From: Pomphorhynchus laevis
Lineage: Eukaryota > Acanthocephala > Palaeacanthocephala > Echinorhynchida > Pomphorhynchidae
NCBI GenBank assembly: GCA_012934845.2
Contig: WNNJ02001303.1
Location: 62,001-126,000 of the forward strand
Direction: 5' to 3'
DNA length: 64,000 bases
Under the pieces are notes generated by a model that made no database searches, was not told where the DNA came from, and was given only the letters and a program-made list of their open reading frames with translations. The position numbers and the translations under genes are program-made. The first letter of the stretch is position 1. Every line of letters begins with the position of its first letter. This document shows positions 20,986 through 33,030 of this stretch, one piece after another.

Positions 20986-21079
20986 TAAATAAATTTGTAT
21001 TATTATTTATTATTATATATTATTATCGTTGTTATCCGTCATACCTTTTACTGTTGCACTTGTTTATACAATTTTTTCG

Positions 21080-24000
21080 CTCTCTTGCGTCTGGTTCTAC
21101 TGATATTTGAGCATTTGTCCTTATCACGACCATTGCCCTTACTTGTTCATTTCTACGTAAGCGATTTATTTCCCGCGATAGGTGGATTATTATCTATAAT
21201 GTTGAGCCCTCTGATTTCTCTTCTCCCTAAGACCATCCTGCTGCCGAATCTTTCTGCTCGCTCCTTACCACAAATCTTCCTATCGATAATCGGTCCCTCT
21301 TCAGTGAGGTCTCTCCACTTTCTGTGTATCGTATTAATAAATTCGTTTCTGCTCCTAATTCTTATCGTTTCCCACTTTTAAAGATTGCTCTTAGAAACCG
21401 CACCCAATAATCCAGTCAGGATTATAACTCGTGTTATAATCCTCTGCTTGTCATATTTTCCTCGATCGCCAATCCTCTAAAATTGCTCAACTTTCCACTG
21501 CTCATATTAAAAAGAGTCGACGTGAAGTCAATGGTGAGTCATCTTTTGCCATCAAAAATGTAAATGGAAATTTTCGTGTAGTGCACCTACGTCCAAAAAT
21601 CCATTGGCGATCTGTTCCCCCTTCTTATCTCCTTATCTAGTCAACAATGATACAAAAATTTATTTTCGTCTAGATCTTCTTAACATACGTTCCATTCTTC
21701 ACAAAATTGGCTTAATTATCGATCTCGTTGTACAACAATCACTTGATTTTTATTTCTGGTTGGATCATGGCATACTGATTCTGACGATCTTGCAACCCGT
21801 AACCTACGTTTTTCGGATGTTCTCTTGTTACTCCGCTCGCCTTATCGACTCCAAAAATAAGTACTTATAATCATGGCGGAATAATCGCATATGCTTGTAT
21901 CCGTGTGTTTCTTGAGAAAATCGAGATCACCTTACCTTGTACTACATTTGAATTGATCTTCTTAAATCTTAATTTCCTTTCCCTATTCAACTTGCAATTA
22001 TTTATCGCCCATGTTCATCTCAATAGTTTTTCCTATTTTTCAATGAACACGCCGATTCACTATCAAACCGTTCACTTTCTTTTTTACTTTTAATTGTACT
22101 TGGCAATTTCAACATACGTCTAGATCGCCTTTCTGATTCCGATAACGTGAAATTCGAAAGTCTTTTGTTCGACTTTAGCTTTCATTTTCTAACCAACCGT
22201 TCCACCCATATTCTTGCTGGCGCTCTTGATATTATCGATTTTTCCAGCAGTCAATGATACACTTTCTCTAGTCTCATATCCTGGTTTTTTTGATCATTAT
22301 CTTATCACTGTTAATATCATGGCATCTCTTCGAACTTCCTCTCTTGCACTCCGCTATCCTTGACTCTCATTTTTGTCACATCATGTACCTTTTCTACAGC
22401 TGAGTCTATCTACACGTTTTAACGATAAGCATTAACGATAAGCTTTACACTATCTTTAATTCTATTTTACCTCGCTAATCCCGAATTCCTAAACGCTTAC
22501 CATGTGCGCTTTAGTTAGACTCTGACAGTAAAATTTCTAAGCGCATTCGACGTCATTCTTTTAGAGTCTTTCTTCGTTTATTCAAACGTGGTCACACTTC
22601 TATCTCTAGCCATCATGCTATTACTTAAATCTTCGACACTCACATCACTCTTCTACATGATAAATGTAAACTTTTATGTCATGACAAATAAGATTGCATC
22701 ATCGCATGATCAAAAGTATACTTGGAGAACCTTTATTATCTTATTGATCGCTCTTCAAATGTTCATACAATCGATCCTCACGAGTTTCCTTATTTATAGT
22801 TTTAAATCACTACGATCATATCCTCTACCCACGTAAATCGTCGACAATCGTCATCTTGCTCATAATACATATTTCTTCCTGAGCTATTCCATCCTTTTCC
22901 TGTTTATTCTAGAGAAGTCTTTAAGCTTCTCATCTCTATACCTAACACATCTTCACCTGTCTACCATATCCCAACTTTGCACTTAAATCTATTAATTCCA
23001 TTATATCTCAATTCCTTACCACCCTTTTCAACTGCTCAATCCGTAGCTACACTTTTCCAAAGAACTGGAAAACTGCCATCGTACGTCCTCTTTAAATAAA
23101 CCGTCCCCCGACCATTTACTTTTAACCGTCTCTCGATCCTAAGAACGCGTCGACTAAATACAGATCAACGTTTATCACTCTTCATCCAATCTGTATCCTC
23201 CTTTACAATCAGCTTTACGCTCAAATAACTCCACCGAAATCGCCTGCATGAAAGTTTACAACGACCGACTCATTTCTAGTGACAATACTCTATATAGTGT
23301 TCTCAGCTCCCTCAATCTATCCTCCGCCTTCGACATTGTCGACCACTCCATCCTTCTGTCATGCCTTCGTTATGATTACGGCTTTTCTTCCTCCTCCTTA
23401 CCATGGTTTGCCTCATATCTATCAGACCGTTCTTTTCATGTCTGTTCAAATTCATCATTCTCCCCTTCCATCCCTATTGTCTGTGGTCCCACAATATGCA
23501 GTATTAGGTACCCTGGTTTTCTCTCTACTACTTGACGATCTAACTCCGCTTATCAAACCTTACTACTTTAACGTCATGCAATACGCCGATGACATCATCA
23601 TCTATGCTCGTGAACCCACCCATCGCATACACGATATGACCATTTCTGCCTCCAACTGTCTTTCTTTTATGTTCAAACATCTCTCCCATATTCATCTCCT
23701 TATAAACCAAAACAAGTCCAAAATAATGTGGATCCTCCCCCGTCAACTAACATATATCCTCCCTCTGTATCGTTTGTTTCATCAATCATCCCCATAGTTC
23801 ACAATCTCAATTTTTTAGGTTCCATTTCAATGATCACCTTTTCCTTAAACCCTTCATCCGTGACAAGGCCCGATCGTCTAACTTAATTATCCGTGACATC
23901 CGCCGTATCCGCCCCCTTATCGACTTGCGTTCTTGTATGTCTCTTTCATCGCTTCTTTTTCCTAAAATTGATTACTGTCTCAGCCTTGTGGCAAATTCTC

Positions 24001-24412
24001 TAAAATCCATCATCCTACACCTACAACGCAACATCAACTCCGCCATTCGAGTGCTCCTACGTCTCCGTCATTTTGACCATACATTCACATATCTTGCCCA
24101 AATCTCCTGGCCCACCATCCGCATCAAACTCGGCCTTCCCGCCTCTCTATATCACCTCGTTCCCGTCATTCCCTCTTACTCCATGTTCCCAATTAATCAA
24201 ACAGCTACAATATCCGTTCCTTTCTCGTCGCCGCCCCACTCGTCTAGAATCAGCTCCCTCTCGACGTCCGCCACACTCCCCCTTTATCGCATTCAAATAC
24301 CTCCTCCGTTTTCACATTCTCGACACGATTTAGACCTTTGTTTGTTTGTTTTTCATTATGGTCATGTAAGCGTGCGTCAGCACGCATTTGCCAAGTAAAA
24401 AATAAATCCTTC
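21080..24412 (+). mobile_element. LINE-A copy, degraded, directly after the previous one
   Basis: ORF1 C-terminus (around 21300-21640: FVSAPNSYRFPLLKIALRN) ends in TAG at 21638-21640. ORF2 begins 37 bases earlier at 21604, with TTG in place of ATG, reading FRLDLLNIRSILHKIGLI. RT pieces lie near 23248-23797: MKVYNDRLISSDNTLYS, LNLSSAFDIVDHSILLS, QYADDIIIYARE with an intact YADD. The C-terminus lies near 23925-24100 and the 3' hairpin at 24370-24385. Many stops and frameshifts; older than the copy to its left. Confidence 0.88.
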
Positions 24413-25975
24413 TTTGCTTCCATCTTCATACTGCCCGATTTTTCTTCTTTCGATTTTACCTAAATTCTTTGAGCGTCTTGTGTTATATCAAGTCCATATG
24501 TACCCTCTTTACCCATATTTATACCCCTTTTTCAATCTGCCACTCTAATGAACTCGTTTGTCAACAAGTTTTAATCACTTCAATCACCTTGCTGAACTCA
24601 TTTGTCAAAACGTTTTCAGTGTTCTGCCTTAAGCCTGCGATATGAAACTATGAAGTCTCGTATTCTCTCTTGACCTGCCTGAAGCATTCGGCGTTTTCGT
24701 TCGTTCTATTCTACTCTGTCGGCTTCGTCATACTATGGTTTCTTAGTTCATGTTGTAGCCTGGTTCATATCTTATCTCTCCAAACGCTATTTTTGTGTTC
24801 ACTCAAACCCCTCTTCATCTCTCACTTATTCCATCTCGCACGGTGTTCCACAAGTCTCAACTTTAAGGGTCCTCTACTTTCCTCTCTTCTCTGCGACTTG
24901 TATGTTATAGCTCGTGTCTATAACGTTCATCTAATGGAGTATGTCGATTATATTATCCTCTACTCTCACGCGCATCATCCCTGTATTTACGATCTCGCTA
25001 CTTCTACCACAAATTTTCTTATGTCTATCTCCAACCATCTTTACTCACTTCGGCCAGCTCTTAATCCTGAAAAGTCAAAAATCAAGTGGATCGTCCATCA
25101 TCACATCAACATAACTCCACCTATTTTATCTGTTAATTCGATCATTCTTCCAATCGTTGACGATATTATTTTCTTAGGTTTTCACTTAGACAATTTCCTT
25201 TCCCTCAAACCTTTTGTCCATTGCAAAGTTCGCGCTTCCTTCTTATTTCGTGGTCTTTGTCGCATTTGCAGGATAATCGATTTCCGATCTAGTCTCATTA
25301 TTATATCGTCTCCCCTATTTCCTGAAATTGATTATTGTCTTGGTTTATTTGCCAACTCATCTAATTATATGCTTTACCTCTGCAACGTATCATAAACTAT
25401 GCTGCTCGTGTCCTCTTGCGTCTTCTCCGCTTTGACCATATATCCCATAGACTTTCCGTCATATATTGACGACCATAAATCTGCGTATTGAATTTCGTCT
25501 GCGTATTGTTAACTTTTGTCTTATATTTTGTCACTCACCGTCCTAATTACACCTTGCTTATCTTGATAATTTGCTCCCTGCCTTCTTGGCTCTGCGATCA
25601 AGTAATTCTCTATTTCTCCACGTCACTCCGCACTTAACCAACTATGGCATCCGCTCTTTATCGTCGCTGATTCACTTGCCTGGATTTGTGCTAGATTATG
25701 TTCCTTGTATTCATCGCTTTCACTCTTCAAACAACGTCTACGTTCCTGCACTATGACTAGACCGCAATAAATCAAGAAATTCATTCCCTCAGCATCTAAT
25801 CCAACAACCATTCTATCATACATATTCCACGAACTACTCAACTTTTGTCCTCCGAGTCTTGCCATATTCCACTCATATACTTCTTTTACATTATATTTTC
25901 TTTTATTATTTGTTCTTACTTTTTCTTCTACGTGAGTTTGTAAGCGCATAGGCGCGCATGTGCCACTTTAAATAC
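24413..25975 (+). mobile_element. LINE-A copy, 5'-truncated, third in the head-to-tail row
   Basis: Begins inside the RT fingers ('ttccatcttcatactgcccga', equivalent to LPSSYRPIS) immediately after the A-rich tail of the previous copy. It continues through FPEIDYCLGLFANSS (about 25320) to the 3' hairpin GCGC/GCGC (25945-25958) and 'tgtgccact'. Motif C reads EYVDYIILYSHAH, so the second Asp of the YxDD box is Tyr. 5' truncation is usual for LINE insertions. Confidence 0.88.
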
Positions 25976-26189
25976 ACGTAAACTCTGAATCTATTTTTAG
26001 ATTTCGTTTCAATTTTAGTGTTTCATCAAACTTCACGTTCGCCGTTTTTCTAGTTATAAACTGCAAAAGATTTTCTAATAAAGATTTTCTTAAACAAAAC
26101 ATAACACATGCGAATAATAGCTTGCCAGTTAAAGAAGAGAAAAAAAACATGTCAGATATTTCTTTTTTCTTCAATTCTGTTAAAAAGTC

Positions 26190-27575
26190 TTCTATCTTTA
26201 TGGTCTCAGGTCCGGTGGGATCTAAGCCATCCAGCCAATCAAACACGCCGCCTTCCAACTAAACCACCCGGGGTCTTTCACCCCACAAAGAGTCCAATTG
26301 AGGCGGACTATGCTGGGTAAACGATATACGAAGAGCTTAAGAACCCTTAGCCTTTGCTCTGAGGGACGTCCTCTAGAAAAGAAGACTAATCCCGAGATAG
26401 TCCAAGTGCCCCCAGAGGCGCACCTGGGTTTTCCCTTTAAATGACATATGCTGGGCCCGTTTCAGGACCCACCTAGCTCTGTTCAGGATACGTTTAAGTC
26501 TATCCAGGTCAGCTTTCGCCGACCTGTTCACCGTAACAGTAAACCCCAGTTATTTTACTCGACTCGTGAAGGTAGGGAGAGGTTGATTAGTCAAAATGGA
26601 GGAGATTGCATGGAGTGATAATCTCTTAAGTTTTTGCTTTGTTGCAGGGGCACTATGAAAGACCACCACCTGCGATTTGGCGGAGTTTAAAATAAGATTG
26701 GAACGGATTAACTGGTCTTTTAATCTTAAGAAGAATCGGCTGATGTCCGAGACTACGTCTTTGCACCTGCGTCCAGAGAACAAGGCTGTGGTATTATCAG
26801 CGTATACCACTAGACGTTGTTCGCGTTTTAATATTTTGAAGAGCACAACGGAGGCAGCAAGATATAAGATTGGAGAAAGAGGGGAACCTTGAGGCACACC
26901 CGTAATAGAGTAGAACTGACGCGCATCAGGGTCGTCTTCATAAAAGAATCGCTTGGTGTACAGCAGTATCTCCACCCTGTTAACAATTCTAGCAGACAAC
27001 CCTAGGAACTTGCGAGAGGAGATAACAGAGGGAATTGAGATGCGGTCAAATGCAGCAGAAAAGTAAAGGTAAACAGCCACAGCAAGTTGATGACTATTCT
27101 CCTGATAAAACTGATGCACTTCACCTACAGCTGAATGAACCGAGCGACTTTTAACGAAACCATGAAACCTGATGGGATTAAATTACGCTTATTTAGATAA
27201 TCGCGGATTTTATGCGCAAGCGCTTTTTCGTAAATCGACACGAGGGAATTCTGAATCGGAATTCACAGATCTTTAGGACAAAAGACCGGAATTTTCTTAG
27301 GAATAATAACTCTTCTAATAATGGTGATGCCGCCCACATCGGATGGGGTGGCTAAAAGTATTGTGACGGCCACTTCTCTTCTCTATTCGGCTGTCAAAAG
27401 CTGATAGACACGAGAAAAAAGTGAAGCGATGGATTTAGAGGTGTCCGGAATAGTCCTCCAGGAGTCAGAATATCTGTGACAGATAGATCTCTACTCCTGA
27501 AGTCTCCCCACGGCGAGATTGGTTGAGGTGATTGAGTGGCTTCATAATTATATAGGGATAGTAACTCCTTGCAAC
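26190..27575 (-). mobile_element. LINE-B (Jockey/I-like) 3' half: linker, reverse transcriptase and 3' UTR
   Basis: On the minus strand, linker remains (27575-27200) lead to RT (27119-26550): MHQFYQENSHQLAVAV, LYFSAAFDRISIPSV (motif A), TGVPQGSPLSPILYLAAS (motif B), LVVYADNTTALFSG (motif C; the YADD box reads YADN, so the second catalytic Asp is lost) and NLILNSAKSQVVVFHS. A ~350-bp 3' UTR follows, matching that at 53150-53510 and 47240-47600, and ends near 'gaccataaagatagaagact' (minus-strand sense). Paired with the inverted 5' half at 27750-29715. Confidence 0.85.
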
Positions 27576-27749
27576 AAATTGTAATACCATGATTATAGTT
27601 GTCTTGTTTTTCTTTTCCTTTGTGGTTGAGTTCAAATATACCGACATTTTCTTTTGCGCCAATTTTGCTTTTCTTTTGCCTTATTTCCTTAGTTTTTTAC
27701 AAGTATTTAGTTAATTAAAAAATTTCAAATTCGTCGAATTGTTAAAAAA
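27576..27749. other. AT-rich junction between the two LINE-B halves
   Basis: About 175 bases without recognised coding or repeat content, lying between the outward-facing halves of a LINE-B. Contains T-rich tracts and 'aaaaaatttcaa' repeated twice. Confidence 0.5.
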
Positions 27750-29715
27750 TTTCAAGGACGTAACATGTTGCTGAAGCTATTAAAGAATTACAAAAAGAAA
27801 CGTTTTTTTCAGTCAATGGATTTTATCAAGTAAGTAATGATTTATCTGTTCCTGGTAATACTCTGGATGGGTAAATTCCCTCTACCAAAATTGGTCAACT
27901 TAATAATTATTTAACTTGTTGCCTCAAGAAAGGCAAAACCTTTTCAACATCTTTTTAGAGAATTCGCTAGACAATATAAAAAAACGAATTCTATGTTATA
28001 CAATTAAGTATTACGAAGGGGAAATTAAAATTTCCTTCGCTTCGCCCGCCTTGGCAAAATTCTATACACAATTTTTCAATGGCAGATATTCAGATTTAGC
28101 ACCATATCGTCAAAAACGATTCTTTCGTTAGTAAAAATTAATAATATTCGCATTCCTCACAAAAGATGATGTAGCATTTCTAGAAAATGACTTTAACATA
28201 TCCAATATCCGATTGATTACAGACAAGAGGGGATTTCCCATCCCGGTAAAATTTTGTAGCGCCACGGTATATGTTGCCCAGAATCTCATGTACTCTCCTT
28301 GTAACCCCTATATAAGGTACAATCTGAAATTCTCTTTATTGGAGACAGATACATTAACGTACCCCCACTGAAAACAATTGCCACCAGTAGGGGCATTGGT
28401 CCTCTGGTTGCTCCTTGCCACAGAACTGCCTGGTTTGCGGCTCAAATACGCTACATAAGACTAAATGCGAGAGTAGACTTTGTTGTTTGATCTGTGTGTG
28501 AGCACCCCGCATGGCTAAAGAAATGTAGTTTCTTTAAGAACTATCAAAAGCTGCATAGGCATGACAAACCCAAACCCGATATTTTGGCTGCAGCTGTCAC
28601 AGCTAAGAAAAAAGAAGAAAGAATTTCTGATGATGATATACTGAAATTCATGGAAACGAAACATCAAGAATCTGTGGTTCGTTTGGAGAACCTAGTCAAA
28701 TCTTTAGTTAGTCAACTGAGTGAGTCCATTCGGGCCCCCAGTTGGAAAGGTGACCAATAAAAAAATATAGGCAAGTCCAATAATAGAAATAGTTCAGAAC
28801 TGTTCTGAACTATGCAAAGTTCGTGCATAGCTGGTATGCACGAACTTTTTGTCTGCAGTCGCAACCCAGGGAAATAATGATAATACCCGTAGGATAGTGT
28901 TTTCAACTATTAGAACATGAGTTGGAAAGGTCGACCTTTCCGCCTCTGTTCCGATTAGGCGAAAGGCTTTCCATTCCGGTAACATTAACGCGATGGGAAG
29001 TACTCAAGAGCCTTTTTCACTGAACCTACTATGCCACATTCCAAGAGAAGAGGAGCGTCAGCTCGGACAGTTCCCCCTCTAAAAGTCGGAAAACTACTGA
29101 TGGAGAAAGGCAGCGCCTTAAACCTGGGAAATGAAGATATTGCCCTGGGGTTTCCGACCCTGGATGGGGCTAGTGGTGGGAATAGCAACCTTCCCGCACC
29201 TAGCTCTGTCTAGGTTGGCTTCCCCCGTCCAACTAATCTAACACAATGGTGAGTAAACCAGAGCCTTTTTCACTGAATATCCTTCAGTGGAATTCGCAAG
29301 GTGCTTCCACCCTTAGGCTTCTATCTAGTAGATATGCAGATGTTATAGTCCTTCAGGAGACGCGGTCTATCCGTCTACCACAGGACATTACTCGATTTAT
29401 CCTTAAGTATATCCACTCACACTTCACTCCATAAATAGCACCTCCTATTCTCAAGGTCTCACGGTAACGCATCAGCCCTACCAATGTCTGCATCCGGCCG
29501 AGATATATTCACAAGAATCGTGACCTCCTCGATCGTATATTAGGTAGCGGTTATGACATTTTGCTTGGTGACTTCAACGACAGAACTGGTCGTTGGATTA
29601 ATGAAGCACTCCGCAGAGCCAAGAACGACTATCTTATTCACAAACAAACCCCCCCCACCTTTCATTGCTCAACAAACAATTCTCTCCTCGACTTATATAC
29701 AAATTTACCGATTCT
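27750..29715 (+). mobile_element. LINE-B 5' half, inverted: ORF1 and start of endonuclease
   Basis: ORF1 remains (27880-28760) read YYEGEIKISFASPALAKFY, then CEHPAWLKKCSFFKNYQKLH (Cys-His cluster) and a charged tail ending at 28760, DDILKFMETKHQESVVRLEN. ORF2 starts at 29246: FSLNILQWNSQGAST, DVIVLQETRSIRLPQDI (catalytic Glu), and later ILLGDFNDRTGRWINEALRR and NNSLLDL near 29560-29700. The copy stops after the endonuclease at about 29715. It equals the part of LINE-B missing from the minus-strand half at 26190-27575, apart from a ~0.6-kb gap. Confidence 0.82.
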
Positions 29716-30159
29716 ATAGATAAAAACAGAACCTATAAAACAATATTTTACTTTAATTATGCAAGCATCTGAAAATGTTTGCACATCTTAATAAAATACC
29801 TTTTCATTGCCGCTCATTTTTACGTTGTAATTTGAATTAGTAATTCTTGCTATAATATATTTAAAATATATTTTATCGCTGGCGAAATCATCATTGATTA
29901 AAGATGCAGAGTTATTTTAGCAACAAATTTTCAACCAGAAACAGGTTATGTGAAAACCTGCAGTGACGTAAAGCGAATACGTGTTTGAACAGCGCAAAAA
30001 AGTTACCATTTGCTATGTCTGTCAAGGATACCGCTATTTTGAAATAATATTTTATTAGTTACTACTTTTAAAACCCGTATTTAAGTAATAGGTAAAGAAT
30101 TTTCTGTCACTGAAAATTAAAACCTATAAAAATGTCGACATTAGATTCATTCTTATTCA
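29716..30159. other. Unassigned AT-rich DNA with a faint hammerhead-like trace
   Basis: No gene recognised. At 29865-29895 'tatcgctggcgaaatcatcattg' resembles, on the minus strand, the TGATGATTTCGC...GCGATA pattern of the motif at 9505-9537, but CTGATGA is imperfect. Confidence 0.35.
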
Positions 30160-30500
30160 TTCTAAATTTCATGATTATTTGCATTATAAACAAAACATTG
30201 AAAAGAGACACTAAGGTGACAAATAGTTAAAACAGATGAATAAAGCAAATATTTTAAGCTTTATAGAATATAAATTTGTTCATAATTTAATAAAAATAGA
30301 TCTAAATTATATAAAGATATGAAATATAGGTTTCGATAAACTGATGATATATTTGAATCTCCAAAATTTTTGGTTAATATTTTATGGTTAGCACAAATTT
30401 GGTTGTACATCTAAAACTACCCAGCATAATTTACGCTATCTTTTTACCGACCCAAACTTATCGCATTTAAATAACAATTGTTCAATTTTAAAAACTTTAT
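30160..30500 (+). mobile_element. Chimeric PLE-derived unit (copy 1)
   Basis: Begins with an RT-like stretch ('agctttatagaatataaatttgttcataa', then 'gaaatataggtttcgataaactgatgata'), equivalent to the SFIEYEF and FRYIDDI segments. It then switches to sequence not seen in other PLE copies ('aaatttttggttaatatttta' to 'cgcatttaaataacaattgtt'). The same chimera, inverted, is at 54171-54480, so the fusion existed before it was copied. Broken fossil. Confidence 0.7.
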
Positions 30501-30529
30501 CAACTCTAAATTTGATTTTAATATCTCAT

Positions 30530-31420
30530 TAAAGTTATGTGTTGCCCAGGTTTAGGCAACATATTACCTCCAATGGGAGGTAATAGTAGCTCAATTATAG
30601 CTGACTTATTTTTAAGCTTTATAGAATATTATTTTGTTCATAACTGTTTTAAAAATAAATCAAAATGTTATAAAGATATGAAATATATGTTTGATGTATT
30701 GATGATATATGTGGATTTAACTCTAATATTTTTTATACAATAAGCGAACAAATTTATCCAGGTAACCTTATTTTTTAATAAAACCAATATAGATAATAAA
30801 GAAGGTATATATCTAGATATGAACATTAAATTAACATCAATTAAAACTACTCTAAGTTTATACGTAAAGATGACATATTTAAATTTACAAGAAACATGTT
30901 TTTGCATGAGCATTCATGCATACTATATAATATAAAATATAATACATTAAATAATGAAATTTTAAGAATTGCAACAATTTGTAACGATATTGGTTTTCTT
31001 CAAAATTATTTAAATAATTTAATAGATGCATATTTTAAACTAGGTTACTATAAAAATATTATCAAACAGAAAGTAGTAAAATATATAAATCAACACAATA
31101 ATATTAAAAATAAATTTAAAATCATTAGCGGAAAATTTTTATAGATGGATAATAAATAATATACTTTGTATTAGAATAAGGTTCTATATAATCAAATTTA
31201 ATCAGAGGAAATACTTCCTTAACACGTATTTGCCCCCCCCCCTGTGTTGGGTAGTGGAGTTAGGGGCCGAAACCTGATAACATAGCAGTTCCTCCTGATG
31301 ACCTGTAATCCTTATTCTGATACAAGGTTTGTTATCTATTAGAAGATAAATAAATGATGAAAAAATATATTTCGATGCATTAAAAAAATGAATTTTAGAA
31401 CAAATGGATTGTATAGCTGA
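30530..31420 (+). mobile_element. PLE copy: RT core, C-terminal part and 3' end
   Basis: Fossil Penelope-like element. RT motif B region (GGNSSSIIADLFLSFIEY) is at 30575-30640, followed by a damaged catalytic-box segment, a 'GIYLDMNIKL' strand (about 30810-30840) and the C-terminal part (30896-31144: LNNEILRIATICNDIG, LNNLIDAYFKLGYYKN, NNIKNKFKIISGKF). The 3'-end module (31196-31310) and terminal sequence follow. The family (RT with PMGGNSSPIIADLF and RYIDD, then a helical tail) is widespread in invertebrates. Several breaks; no complete ORF. Confidence 0.78.
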
Positions 31421-31439
31421 CTTATTTTTAGACAACACA

Positions 31440-31910
31440 TATTACCTCCAATGGGAGGTAATTTTAAAATTATTTAAAAGTAGGGACATATATATTTAGA
31501 CAAGTAAAAGGTATTATAATGGGTGGTAATAGTAGCTCAATTAAAGCTGACTAATTTTTAAACTTTATAGAATATGAATTTGTTCATAACTATGAAAAAA
31601 CTAAATCTAAACTATATAAATATATAAAATATATGTTTCGATACATTGATGATATATGTGTATTTAATTCTAATAATTTTTATTCAATTAGTGAGCACAT
31701 TTATCCTGAAAGTTTTTTTCTTAACAAAACCAATATTAATGATAAAGAAGGTATATATCTAGATATGAACATTTAATTAACATTAATTAGAACTATTATT
31801 AGTTTACATCGTTAAGATAACATTTAAATTAACAAGAAACATATTTTTGAATGAGCATTCATAAGCATTCATTAGCATTCATGCATACCATGAGTACTAA
31901 TGAATACCAT
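31440..31910 (+). mobile_element. PLE RT fragment
   Basis: Reads the PLE RT from 'ttatttaaaagtagggacat' (KVGTYIFRQ) through a GGNSS motif, FIEYEFVHNYEKTKSK, FRYIDDICVFNSNNFYSI and the start of the LDMNI strand. The catalytic RYIDD is present. Broken, with the 5' and 3' parts missing; it abuts the LINE-C piece on the right. Confidence 0.78.
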
Positions 31911-31942
31911 GATTTAATACATTATTTAATGCATTTTGTATC

Positions 31943-32580
31943 GTACACTACAACAATTTCTTGACAAGATAAAACAAATAATAAACACGATTTTTCCCGT
32001 CAGCCACTTGTCCGGGTGTCGGGTCGTGGAGGCAGTGTACGAACTAAACTACTCCAGACATCGCGATCCTGGGCGACAGACCAGAGTTCTCTTTCAGATA
32101 GCCCAAGGCGGTCTTCGGCCAGTTTCGAGATTTGATATATCCACTGTATAAAGGTTTACATCGAGATCTCTTTCCAGGAGTCCGGCCCGGCAAATCCTCC
32201 CAGAAAGGTCATCCCTAGACATCCTCAGAACGTGCCTAGTCACCTCAGCTGACTTTCTTCGATGTAGAGAAGCAACGACATTTTTTCTAGTCCATCCCGG
32301 ATGATCAGAATTTCTAACCTTATCTCTAAGGCTAACACCGGCCACACCACGAAGGAACCGTATTTCGGACGCCTGTATCCGAGATATTACCTTTCGGTCT
32401 TAACCCAAAGCTCATGATCATATGTTAAGATAGGAATGAAGATTGCGTGGCTAGCTGCACAAATCCGCTTCTCAATCTCCTTGATGTTCCTGCCGTCCCT
32501 CGAGTACACTACCTCAAGATACTTGAAATCATCTACATTATGAAGAACCTTTTCCCCAATCCGTTGGCATTGTATCATAT
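31943..32580 (-). mobile_element. LINE-C 3' fragment (RTE-like), 5'-truncated
   Basis: On the minus strand from 32580 it encodes the C-terminal ORF part: VLHNVDDFKYLEVVYSRDGR, NIKEIEKRICAASHAIF, TYDHELWVKTER and LSLRDKVRNSDHPGW, then the Pro-Arg-rich end and 'acaagtggctga', followed by a shared 3' UTR ('attatttgtttt' and 'atcaagaaattgtt'). It matches the 3' end of the long copy at 42125-45682. Frameshifted. Confidence 0.85.
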
Positions 32581-32629
32581 ACTAAATAATCATATTTCAT
32601 AAGCTGAAATACATTATTAACATGTAAAA

Positions 32630-33030
32630 TATACATATATATGCTATATACATATAGCATATATACATATGCTATATGTATATGTATAACATGCTATAAC
32701 ATGTACATATATGTACATGTTATAATGTACATGTACATGCTATATGTACATATATGTACATGTTATAATGTACATGTACATGCTATATGTGCATATAGCA
32801 TATATAAAAGATATACATATATATGCTATAATAACTATAACGCCTATCTAACAAAAATTAAACCTTCAAATTGGATAAAATTGAATTAATATAATCCGTA
32901 TATAATTTTGATAAATTAAAATAATTTAAAGTAGAGACATTTATATTTGGACAAATAAAAGGTGTTCAAATTAAAGGTAATAGTAGCCCAATTATAGCTG
33001 ACTTATTTGTTCATAACTGTTTAAACTATA
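32630..33030 (+). mobile_element. PLE fragment with an expanded palindromic TACATG/CATATA repeat
   Basis: 32630-32830 is made of short palindromes (tacatatatgta, acatgt, tgtacatgtaca) in which a ~59-bp block ('atgctatatgtacatatatgtacatgttataatgtacatgt') occurs twice. It passes into 'ataactataacgcctatcta' (NYNAYLTKIKPSN in other PLE copies) and an RT piece with 'ggtaatagtagcccaattatagc' (32965-33010). The palindromic run replaces the 'atatacatatatatg' of the parent sequence. Confidence 0.7.

Larger units (their letters stand above)
16650..20995 (+). mobile_element. Nearly full-length LINE-A (CR1/L2-like non-LTR retrotransposon)
   Basis: The best LINE-A copy: 5' end at 'acacattccagatt', ORF1 (16736-18058), ORF2 (18022-20928) with apurinic endonuclease and reverse transcriptase, and a 3' hairpin (20958-20974) before an ATT-rich tail. 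The clade is judged from the 'LFNTRSILHKAD...IDILCITESWH' endonuclease start and 'GVPQGSVLGPILF' in the RT, both typical of CR1/L2-type LINEs. Several frameshifts and stops make it inactive. Further copies follow head to tail. Confidence 0.92.
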
